Both the position numbers and the translations under genes were made by a program. From Alteriqipengyuania halimionae (GTDB lineage Bacteria; Pseudomonadota; Alphaproteobacteria; Sphingomonadales; Sphingomonadaceae): a stretch of 64,000 bases of DNA. The notes under the pieces are model-generated. The model saw only the letters and a list, made by a program, of their open reading frames with translations, had not been told where the DNA came from and searched no databases. Shown here one piece after another: positions 41,064 through 48,201 of the stretch (its first letter is position 1; each line of letters opens with the position of its first letter). Where the stretch lies: positions 1,957,001 to 2,021,000 of the forward strand of contig NZ_WTYR01000001.1 of the NCBI RefSeq assembly GCF_009827575.1, in the 5' to 3' direction.

Positions 41064-41297
41064 ATGTCCGCACTCAATGACGTTCCGGTCGAATGCACCA
41101 TCGCGCTCGGATCGACGACGCTGCCTATCAAGCAGATTCTCAAACTGTCGCGCGGCGCCACGATCCCGCTCGATTGCGACGAGGACGATCCCACGCTGAT
41201 CTTCATCAACGGTCAGCTAATCGCGAAGGGCCAGATTCTCGTCGACGACGAAAAGATGCTGCTCGAGATCACCGATCTGGTGAAACGGGCTCGCTAG
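41064..41297 (+). CDS. Minimal SpoA-domain FliN-like protein
   Basis: A 77-residue protein consisting of little more than a SpoA domain (DVPVECTIALGSTTLPIKQI, LDCDEDDPTLIFINGQLIAK). It lacks the acidic N-terminal extension of the FliN at 28505. It is the first gene of a fliN2-fliO-fliP unit; the usual fliMNOP order is thus split, with fliM at 16522. It may replace or complement FliN in the C ring. A strong GGAGGA ribosome site precedes the ATG. Confidence 0.85.
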   Translation: MSALNDVPVECTIALGSTTLPIKQILKLSRGATIPLDCDEDDPTLIFINGQLIAKGQILVDDEKMLLEITDLVKRAR

Positions 41298-41299
41298 GG

Positions 41300-41716
41300 A
41301 TGGACAGCCTCATTCTCCTTCGCACCTTCGGAGCACTGGCGCTCTTGATCGGCCTCCTTGCAGGAGCGCTATGGATCGTTCGCCGGTTCGAGATTCGTCT
41401 TCCCGGCGCGGTCGCTCGCCAATCCGAACGGCGGCTGGAGCTGGTCGAGCGTCTGGGCATCGATCAGCGCCGCTCGGCGATCCTGATCCGTCGCGACGAT
41501 CGCGAACACCTCCTGATCATCTCACCGGAAGGCCAGACCGTGGTGGAGACGCTGTCATGCCCCGCACCGGACGCGCGCGCCCGCCAGAAGACAAGCGACC
41601 GGCGAGACATCCCGCCCCTTCCGGACTCATTCACCGCGCTTCTCGATCGCAAGCTGACGGGTGCCAAGTGTGCGTGCCCACGCGGTGGATCCCGACCTCC
41701 GAAGAGAGATCGCTGA
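41300..41716 (+). CDS. fliO: Flagellar export protein FliO
   Basis: A 138-residue protein: one N-terminal transmembrane helix (ALALLIGLLAGALWIVRRFE) and a FliO-type cytoplasmic domain (RLELVERLGIDQRRSAILIR, EHLLIISPEGQTVVE). It starts 2 bases after fliN2 and is followed by fliP. It helps assemble the FliP ring. The C-terminal tail is basic and Cys-containing. Confidence 0.85.
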   Translation: MDSLILLRTFGALALLIGLLAGALWIVRRFEIRLPGAVARQSERRLELVERLGIDQRRSAILIRRDDREHLLIISPEGQTVVETLSCPAPDARARQKTSDRRDIPPLPDSFTALLDRKLTGAKCACPRGGSRPPKRDR

Positions 41717-41717
41717 C

Positions 41718-42455
41718 ATGACTCTTCGCTATCTCCTGCGCGCCGCAATCGCCGCGGCCACAATGCTCGTACCGGAGGATGCTCTCGCACAAAGCGCCAC
41801 GATCGATCTCGGCAGCGGCGGATCGATGTCGGGAAGCGTGATCCAGCTGGTGTTGATGCTGACGGTGCTGAGCCTTGCGCCCGGCATCCTGATGACGGTT
41901 ACCTCTTTCACCCGCATCGTCGTAGCGCTGTCGCTGCTGCGCACGGGGATCGGGGCGCCGGGCGTTCCGCCAAATCCGGTGATCATCAGTCTCGCGCTGT
42001 TCCTGTCTTTTTTCGTCATGGCACCGACCTTCGAGAAAGCCTGGGAAGACGGCGTCACGCCGTACACACAGGGAGAGATCAGCGAGGAAGATGCGTTCAC
42101 GCGCACCGCAGCGCCGTTCCGACAGTTCATGCTCAGCCAGGTGAACGAAAGCGATCTCGAACTGTTCGTCGAGCTGTCGGGGGAGCCTGCGCTAAGCCGC
42201 GCGGAGCTCTCGATGGCGACACTGGTGCCGGCATTCATGGTTTCCGAACTGCGGCGAGGTTTCGAGATCGGTTTCCTGTTGCTTTTGCCGTTCCTCATCA
42301 TCGACCTCGCGGTTTCTGCCGTACTGATGGCGATGGGTATGATGATGCTGCCCCCGCCCACGATCTCGCTGCCGATGAAGATCGTGTTCTTTGTGCTGGT
42401 GGATGGCTGGGCGCTGGTCGCGGGGTCGCTGGTCAGAAGCTTCGGCAGCGGCTGA
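41718..42455 (+). CDS. fliP: Flagellar export protein FliP
   Basis: A 245-residue protein: cleavable signal-like N-terminus (about 1-25), four membrane segments, and the FliP signature (LMTVTSFTRIVVALSLLRTG, FLLLLPFLIIDLAVSAVLMA, DGWALVAGSL). The ATG at 41718 is 1 base after the fliO stop; a longer in-frame start would overlap fliO. Converges with the PilZ gene. Confidence 0.96.
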   Translation: MTLRYLLRAAIAAATMLVPEDALAQSATIDLGSGGSMSGSVIQLVLMLTVLSLAPGILMTVTSFTRIVVALSLLRTGIGAPGVPPNPVIISLALFLSFFVMAPTFEKAWEDGVTPYTQGEISEEDAFTRTAAPFRQFMLSQVNESDLELFVELSGEPALSRAELSMATLVPAFMVSELRRGFEIGFLLLLPFLIIDLAVSAVLMAMGMMMLPPPTISLPMKIVFFVLVDGWALVAGSLVRSFGSG

Positions 42456-42466
42456 ACGGCATTCGT

Positions 42467-43180
42467 TCAGCCGAGACTCGCCGATATGTCGGGCGCTCCG
42501 ATGCCAGAGGCCGGAGCGACACCAAATCGGAGCTCGGGGCTTTCAAGCCATTGCGCGAAACTCGCAAACTGGATCTTGTTGGCGAAAACCAGTCCGACAT
42601 TGTTGTCCGTGCTCGATCGACTGCTGCAAGCAAGCGGCGCCATGCCTGGCAAAGTGAGGAAGACCTCCGCGTGACGCGGAATGGAAAAGTCGGCCGCCAC
42701 CCGGCAGCCTCCGAGCGAGATATTGACGAGATGCACCTCGGTCGGACAACCATCGATATCGAGGCGTGCAGAAGCGCTGGCCGCGAAGCGCGGGCTTCGC
42801 GCGATCAGCCTAGCGCCCGAAGGACCGACAGGCGCGGAGAGAAGGATCTCTTGATCGACTTGCCCGGCGAAAGCGATTCCCGCAGAAAGATCGTTCGTCC
42901 ACGCGACGTGTCCTTCCAGGCATACGCCGCTCCGCGCCTCGATCGCGATTCTCTCGCCCTTCTCGAGCGGAGAAATCGTTTCGATGCCCATTCCCCCCGA
43001 CGACACGTTGCGAATGCGGCAGATCGTATCACTGCCCCGTCGCCCCAGGCGACCGAGCATCAACAAGGTCACCATGCGATCGACGCGCGCTATCTCGGAT
43101 CGTCCACCATTGGCGTTCGGGTCGAAGGACAGACCGGCAGGCTGGGTCTGCGAGGTTAACTTGATCGGAGTGAGTTTCAT
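42467..43180 (-). CDS. Tandem PilZ-domain protein
   Basis: A 237-residue protein with two PilZ-like regions: the first with a NVSSGGMGIE motif (about 60-70), the second with NISLGG (about 150-155); an Arg-rich stretch precedes each. PilZ domains bind c-di-GMP through RxxxR and [D/N]xSxxG, so it may act as a motility brake like YcgR. It is the last gene of the motA-che-motB operon. The ATG at 43180 is chosen to follow the FliL-like stop; an upstream in-frame codon exists at 43198. Confidence 0.72.
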   Translation of the reverse strand: MKLTPIKLTSQTQPAGLSFDPNANGGRSEIARVDRMVTLLMLGRLGRRGSDTICRIRNVSSGGMGIETISPLEKGERIAIEARSGVCLEGHVAWTNDLSAGIAFAGQVDQEILLSAPVGPSGARLIARSPRFAASASARLDIDGCPTEVHLVNISLGGCRVAADFSIPRHAEVFLTLPGMAPLACSSRSSTDNNVGLVFANKIQFASFAQWLESPELRFGVAPASGIGAPDISASLG

Positions 43181-43181
43181 G

Positions 43182-43628
43182 TCAGGCGGGCCTTGCACTG
43201 GCTATGGCGACGGCGCTCACGGTGCCCTTTTCGAACGCGGCGTCCGCCGATTCCTGGACGATTGCCCGGAAAACCTCGAGTGTGGGCAAAGTCCCATCGG
43301 GTCCGCTCGCCATCGGCTTGCGATAGGTCCGCATGTTGATCTCGTGTCGCAGCAGCGGGAGACGCGCAGCAACGTCTTCCGCCTGATCTTCCGGCACCTG
43401 AAGCGCGAGCTCGAACGATACATAGCCTGCGAGGCGTTGCCCGTCGGGCAGCACCAGCGGGGCCATCACATCGTTGACTTCGACGAGCGTGGTGCCCTTC
43501 GACCTCGAACTATTCTCGCCCCCGATGGGACCAAGGATCGCGGCTGCAGCATAGGCTGCGCCGACGCCGGTCCCCGCACCGCTTGCCAGCAGGACGACCG
43601 GCATGATCATCTTTTTTATATTCGGCAT
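43182..43628 (-). CDS. FliL-like membrane protein next to motB
   Basis: A 148-residue protein: one N-terminal transmembrane helix (about 8-32) and a periplasmic domain (LVEVNDVMAPLVLPDGQRLA, YVSFELALQVPEDQAEDVAA, then RLPLLRHEINMRTY). It aligns by eye with the protein at 14958 and more loosely with FliL. It lies between motB and pilZ, consistent with a role at the stator. The ATG at 43628 is used; in-frame codons further upstream enter motB. Confidence 0.65.
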   Translation of the reverse strand: MPNIKKMIMPVVLLASGAGTGVGAAYAAAAILGPIGGENSSRSKGTTLVEVNDVMAPLVLPDGQRLAGYVSFELALQVPEDQAEDVAARLPLLRHEINMRTYRKPMASGPDGTLPTLEVFRAIVQESADAAFEKGTVSAVAIASARPA

Positions 43629-43641
43629 CGGCCCTCTCTCG

Positions 43642-44487
43642 CTAGAATTGAAAACTGGTGTCAGGCGGCAAAGCGGAGCCTTCGGCCTTGATGATGATCG
43701 CGATACGACGATTCTCGGGCCGGAGTGGTTGGTCGGGATACACGGGGCGTGTGCTCGCCATCGCGGAGACCTGTGTGATGCGATCGGACGAGAGGCCGGC
43801 GGCCTGCATAATCCTGCGGGCAGCCTGCGACCGGTTGCCAGACAGCCTCCAATTCGCTTCGCTGAGCCCGCCGCCTGCGTCGGTATGCCCTTCCAGCGCA
43901 ATGCTGACCCCGGTTCCGGCCACCTTTCGCGCGATACGCGATAGCAAGTTGGTAGCGTAGGCATTGGGCTCGCCCGATCCCCCCCCGAACATCGGTCGCC
44001 TGGCTGTGTCCATCAGGCTGATGGTCAGAGAATCGGCATCTTCTTCAAACTGCACGTTGTCAGCGTCGCGGCTGTCTGATCCGCTGTCGATCGCGAGGCG
44101 CAGTTCCTGTGCCAGCACGCGAAGCGAAGCATCGGGCACGTTCGCGGTCCCCCCTCTGGCGGCGCCCGCGGTCGCTGCTTCCATGGCCGGCGTTCCGGAT
44201 GGCTGTTGCCGGCTCGACTGCGACGCGCGGCTATTGCCGGCGCCCGCAGCAGGTCCGTCGCTGCCCGGCCCGATCGCACCTTCAGCCGCGGGCGAAAAGT
44301 ACTCGGCCAGCCCCTTGAGCATTTCCTTGTCGGGATTGGCGGTCAGCCACAGCAGCATGAAAAACGCCATCATCGCCGTTACGAAGTCCGCATAGGCGAC
44401 CTTCCACGCTCCGCCGTGATGGCCGCCGTCCGCGATCTTCTTCACCCGCCGGATGACGATGGGCCGTTCGGAGACCTTGGTCGGCAT
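43642..44487 (-). CDS. motB: Flagellar stator protein MotB
   Basis: A 281-residue protein: one transmembrane helix after WKVAYADFVTAMMAFFMLLW, where the Asp is the proton-binding residue, a disordered Gly/Ser linker, and an OmpA-like peptidoglycan-binding domain (ALEGHTDAGGGLSEANWRLS, NRSQAARRIMQAAGLSSDRI). It is encoded 6.6 kb downstream of motA in the same operon. Confidence 0.95.
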   Translation of the reverse strand: MPTKVSERPIVIRRVKKIADGGHHGGAWKVAYADFVTAMMAFFMLLWLTANPDKEMLKGLAEYFSPAAEGAIGPGSDGPAAGAGNSRASQSSRQQPSGTPAMEAATAGAARGGTANVPDASLRVLAQELRLAIDSGSDSRDADNVQFEEDADSLTISLMDTARRPMFGGGSGEPNAYATNLLSRIARKVAGTGVSIALEGHTDAGGGLSEANWRLSGNRSQAARRIMQAAGLSSDRITQVSAMASTRPVYPDQPLRPENRRIAIIIKAEGSALPPDTSFQF

Positions 44488-44489
44488 AG

Positions 44490-44780
44490 TCAGTTCAGCT
44501 GGGTTGCCGCGCGCAGACGATCCTGCAACGCTTCGAGGCAGACGGCATCGATAGCCTGATGCGTATGCACGCCGGCGGCCAGGTGATCGAGAACCCGCGC
44601 GCTTTCGCCGGCGCGCTGGATGACCAGATCGAACGCCTGCAGGCGGTGGATGTGCTTGAGCGCGACCTCCTCGTCGTCCACGAGCACCTTGGCGAGTTCC
44701 TCCACCAACAGGCTTACCTGGCGAATTTCATCCGCGATGGCCCGACAGAGCTCAGCAGTTTGTTTTTCGAGAATGTCCAT
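44490..44780 (-). CDS. Small helical protein between cheD and motB
   Basis: A 96-residue, mainly helical protein (QTAELCRAIADEIRQVSLLV, IQRAGESARVLDHLAAGVHT). No family is recognised with confidence. The pattern of a helical bundle ending in LEALQDRLRA loosely recalls CheZ-like phosphatases, and no cheZ is otherwise seen in the window, but this is weak. It is co-directional with cheD (42 bases) and motB (2 bases). Confidence 0.6.
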   Translation of the reverse strand: MDILEKQTAELCRAIADEIRQVSLLVEELAKVLVDDEEVALKHIHRLQAFDLVIQRAGESARVLDHLAAGVHTHQAIDAVCLEALQDRLRAATQLN

Positions 44781-44822
44781 AGTTCACCATAGGAAGACAG
44801 ACGGGTGTTCTGGCGAAGACGC

Positions 44823-45338
44823 TCAGAACAACTCGACATCGTTGGTCGGGATCGGTTGCGGGCGTTCTAATACTGGCGGTGGGTCATTGACGGTGACCGA
44901 TCGCACCTTGCCATCGAACGGCAGGAATTCGACTTTGCGCGCGCGGTTCCCGCCCAGATCGCAACGCCTGACCTGCAGGCCTTCTGTCTCCATAAACTGG
45001 CGGGCAAACGCGGCGTTGCTGCTACCGATCGAACCGAGCCCTGCAATGATGTTGGCACCGCCGTAAAGGTGGCCACATAGCCGTTCGCGCACAGCACCTG
45101 CCCGCATCATACCGTTAATGAGCAGTTCCATCGCATGCACACCGTAGCGCTGCATTTCGTCGGGTCTTACATTCTGGCTGGCGCTGGGCTCTCCGAGCAG
45201 GAAGTGGTTCATCCCGCCAATGCGCGCCACATGGTCGTGCAGGCATACGGCCACACACGATCCCAGCACGGTGGTCAGCATGACGCCGGGCTCGGCAAGA
45301 ACCCGATATTGGCCTTGGATGATCGAGACGCGGCGCAT
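44823..45338 (-). CDS. cheD: Chemoreceptor glutamine deamidase CheD
   Basis: A 171-residue protein with the CheD fold: LTTVLGSCVAVCLHD carries the catalytic Cys, GGMNHFLLG the catalytic His. It deamidates receptor glutamines. Lies between cheY and the 96-residue gene. The Pro-rich C-terminal tail is family-variable. Confidence 0.95.
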   Translation of the reverse strand: MRRVSIIQGQYRVLAEPGVMLTTVLGSCVAVCLHDHVARIGGMNHFLLGEPSASQNVRPDEMQRYGVHAMELLINGMMRAGAVRERLCGHLYGGANIIAGLGSIGSSNAAFARQFMETEGLQVRRCDLGGNRARKVEFLPFDGKVRSVTVNDPPPVLERPQPIPTNDVELF

Positions 45339-45342
45339 AGCG

Positions 45343-45732
45343 TCAGGTCAGGGCCCCGAAGACGCGTTCGATCTTTTCCTTGAGGGCTGCAGGGGTGAAG
45401 GGCTTCACGACGTAGTTGTTGACGCCCATTTCGGCGGCCTTCTGCACGATCTCCTTTTCCGCCGAGGCGGTCAGCATGATGAAGACGGTCTTGCCGATCA
45501 CCGCATCCTTTCGGACTTCCTGGAGAAACTGGAGCCCGTCCATGTCGGGCATGTTGTAATCGGAGATGATAAGGTGGACGCGATTGACGCGCACATCGTC
45601 GAGCGCTTCGGCGGCGTCCGCCTTGTCACGCACGTCCCGAAAGCCCAAATCCTGAAGCGTGCGACGGATCATCGCGCGCATGCTGGTCTGATCGTCGACC
45701 ACCATTACCTTGATTGCGGATGCTGCCGGCAT
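45343..45732 (-). CDS. cheY: Chemotaxis response regulator CheY
   Basis: A 129-residue single receiver domain. Acidic pocket D13/D14, phospho-acceptor D58 in LIISDYNMPDMDG, Thr in MLTAS and Lys in VVKPF. It probably binds FliM to change motor rotation. 4 bases after cheD in the reverse sense; part of the che operon. Confidence 0.95.
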   Translation of the reverse strand: MPAASAIKVMVVDDQTSMRAMIRRTLQDLGFRDVRDKADAAEALDDVRVNRVHLIISDYNMPDMDGLQFLQEVRKDAVIGKTVFIMLTASAEKEIVQKAAEMGVNNYVVKPFTPAALKEKIERVFGALT

Positions 45733-45743
45733 AATGGTTCCCC

Positions 45744-46769
45744 TTACTTGCTGCGGCAGGCGCCGATGATGGCCATCGGCATCGCAGACAGACTTAATTC
45801 TCGTTCGACTGCGCCCAGCTCGTTGGCGGCGCGCGGCATCCCGTAAACGACACAGGACTCTTCATCCTGGCCGAGGGTGCGGGCACCCTGTTTGCGCATA
45901 GCCAGCAAGCCGGCCGCGCCGTCCTCGCCCATTCCCGTCAGGATGACGCCGACCGCCTTGCGGCCGAGAGGTGCCACCGACCGGAACAGCATATCCACGG
46001 ACGGATGGTGACCCGACACCCGTTGCCCATCGATCAGACGAACCATTTTGCCGGAAAGGACCATGTGGTGCGCCCCTCCCGGAGCAATATAGACGGTTCC
46101 GTGCGCGAGCGGCGCGCAATCATGCGCTTCGACCACTTTCATCGCGCACGTTTCGTCCAGCTGCCGTGCCAGATTGCTCGAGAAGGTCGGTGGCATGTGC
46201 TGAACCACCAGCACCGGCGGCGCGTCCTTTGGCAGTCTTGGCAGGATCGAGAACAGCGCATCGACACCACCAGTGGAAGAACCCATTGCGATCACGCGAT
46301 CTTCGGGGAAAGCGCCCCCGCCAGCGGATACCGGACCGGGTGGCGTCGCGCCGCGGCGTTGCCGAATATTGGAGCGTGCTGCTGCCTTGACCTTAGCACA
46401 CAGTTCGGCAGTCACCCGGGCCATGTCATCGTCTACCCCGGTCGGCTTTGCGACGAAGTCGACCGCGCCGAGGCGCAGCGCCTCGATCGTGACCTCGGCC
46501 GCGCGGGTCGTGAGCGAGGAGCACATGACCACGGGCGTGGGCCGCAGGCGCATGATCTTCTCGAGGAAGGAGAGCCCGTCCATGCCGGGCATCTCGACGT
46601 CGAGCGTGACCACATCGGGGTCGAGCTCGCGCATCATCTGGCGCGCGGTATGCGGTTCGGGCGCAACGCCGACGACCTTGATGCCGGGATCGGCGTTGAG
46701 CGCGGCCGTCAGCATCGAGCGCATCGTGGCGCTGTCGTCCACTACCAGTGTTCGGACCGGGGAGGTCAT
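45744..46769 (-). CDS. cheB: Chemoreceptor methylesterase CheB
   Basis: A 341-residue protein: receiver (phospho-acceptor D57 in VVTLDVEMPGMDG), a linker, and the esterase domain with the Ser in MGSSTGGVDAL, His in LVVQHMPP and Asp in GMGEDGAAGL. The ATG at 46769 overlaps the cheR stop (TGATG). Confidence 0.96.
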   Translation of the reverse strand: MTSPVRTLVVDDSATMRSMLTAALNADPGIKVVGVAPEPHTARQMMRELDPDVVTLDVEMPGMDGLSFLEKIMRLRPTPVVMCSSLTTRAAEVTIEALRLGAVDFVAKPTGVDDDMARVTAELCAKVKAAARSNIRQRRGATPPGPVSAGGGAFPEDRVIAMGSSTGGVDALFSILPRLPKDAPPVLVVQHMPPTFSSNLARQLDETCAMKVVEAHDCAPLAHGTVYIAPGGAHHMVLSGKMVRLIDGQRVSGHHPSVDMLFRSVAPLGRKAVGVILTGMGEDGAAGLLAMRKQGARTLGQDEESCVVYGMPRAANELGAVERELSLSAMPMAIIGACRSK

Positions 46770-47650
46770 CACTGAGACCCTTCCTTGCGGTAGATCGTCT
46801 GCCCGCACGGGACGAGACCCTCGGCCCCGGGCCCGATCAGGCGTTCCGAGTGGCCGATGTACAGGTACCCGCCGGGGCGCAGGAGCCGCGAGAACCGGGA
46901 AATCAGTTCCGAGGTCGCGGCATCGTCGAAATAGATCATGACGTTGCGGCAGAAGATGACGTCGTATTGCTGGCGCATCGGCCACTCGCCGAACAGGTTC
47001 AGCTCGCGCGCGGTGACCATCCGGCGTGCATCGTCGACGACCGCGAAGTCGGCGCCTTCTTCACGCAGCCACTGGCGCCGGTAGGCGTCCGGAATCGGCT
47101 TCACGGTCGCTTCGGAATAGACCGCGTTCCGCGCTGCCGCCACGACGCGCGCCGACAGATCGGTGGCGAGCACCTTGACGTCGCCGTCCACCGCCCAGCG
47201 TGCTTTGGACCGCGAGGTGCCGAACATGCACATGATCAGCGAATAGACTTCCTCGCCACTCGAACACCCGGCCGACCACAGCCGGACGGAATGCCCGGCG
47301 CGAACGCGTTCCTGCAGCTCGCCCAGCACGCTCTCGCGGAAGTGGTCGAAGTGATGGCTCTCACGGAAGAAGTGCGTGTGGTTCGTGGTCAGCGCCTCGA
47401 CCATCGCCGCGCGTTCCACGGCATCGGCCTCGACCAGGGTGAGGTAATCGCGGAACGAGCTCAGGCCGTGCTCGCGCAGTCGGCGGCTAAGGCGCGAAAA
47501 GACGAGGGTCGCCTTCGTGGGCTGAAGCGCAATGCGCGCCTCGCGGTCCACGATGGCGGCGACCTTCGCGAAATCGCGCTGATCCAGCCGCACTTCTTCG
47601 GGCATAACTGCCGATGGATTGCCAGCAGGGTGGGAGGCCGCGAGCGTCAT
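46769..47650 (-). CDS. cheR: Chemoreceptor methyltransferase CheR
   Basis: A 293-residue protein: N-terminal helical domain, then a SAM-binding domain with RLWSAGCSSGEEVYSLIM and the FCRNVMIYFDD motif, and GGYLYIGHSERL at the end. The ATG at 47650 overlaps the cheW stop. Confidence 0.96.
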   Translation of the reverse strand: MTLAASHPAGNPSAVMPEEVRLDQRDFAKVAAIVDREARIALQPTKATLVFSRLSRRLREHGLSSFRDYLTLVEADAVERAAMVEALTTNHTHFFRESHHFDHFRESVLGELQERVRAGHSVRLWSAGCSSGEEVYSLIMCMFGTSRSKARWAVDGDVKVLATDLSARVVAAARNAVYSEATVKPIPDAYRRQWLREEGADFAVVDDARRMVTARELNLFGEWPMRQQYDVIFCRNVMIYFDDAATSELISRFSRLLRPGGYLYIGHSERLIGPGAEGLVPCGQTIYRKEGSQ

Positions 47651-48201
47651 CAGGCGACCAGGTCCATGTGACGGGTGGGGCTGAGCTTTTCGAGGTCGAG
47701 GAGCGAGACCATGATCAGGTCCTTCTGGTCGGAGCTTTCCTTGCTGCGCTGGCCGATTTCCACGAGACCGCGGATCACGCTGGTTTCTGTCACTTCGACC
47801 TCGGGAGCAGGCTGGATGGCGCTGTCCGCGACGGACACGATGTCCGCCACTTCGTCGACCAGGAAGCCGGCATGCTTGCCTTCGATGTTGACCACCAGGA
47901 TGCACGAGCGGGCATGCAGCACGCTGGGCTCCCAGCCGAGGCGCTCGGCGAGGCCGACCACCGGCACGACATGGCCGCGCAGGTTGGTGACACCCTTGAT
48001 GTACGGCGGCACGCTGGGCAGCGGGGTGGGATCTTCCCACTCGCGGATCTCGATCAGCGCCGACATGTCGATGCCGAAGGTCTGCTTGCCGAGCAGGAAG
48101 GTGACGATCTTGCGCTCGGTATCGTCGACATGCTCCGTCTCGGTCGCCGCTGCGGCCGTGGCCGCCATCGTGCTGAGCTCGGCGGTTTCATTCACATTCA
48201 T
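47650..48201 (-). CDS. cheW: Chemotaxis coupling protein CheW
   Basis: A 183-residue protein: a low-complexity N-terminus of about 28 residues, then the CheW beta-barrel (VTFLLGKQTFGIDMSALIEI, YIKGVTNLRGHVVPVVGLAE, GFLVDEVADIVSV). Overlaps the cheA stop by 4 bases. Confidence 0.95.
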   Translation of the reverse strand: MNVNETAELSTMAATAAAATETEHVDDTERKIVTFLLGKQTFGIDMSALIEIREWEDPTPLPSVPPYIKGVTNLRGHVVPVVGLAERLGWEPSVLHARSCILVVNIEGKHAGFLVDEVADIVSVADSAIQPAPEVEVTETSVIRGLVEIGQRSKESSDQKDLIMVSLLDLEKLSPTRHMDLVA

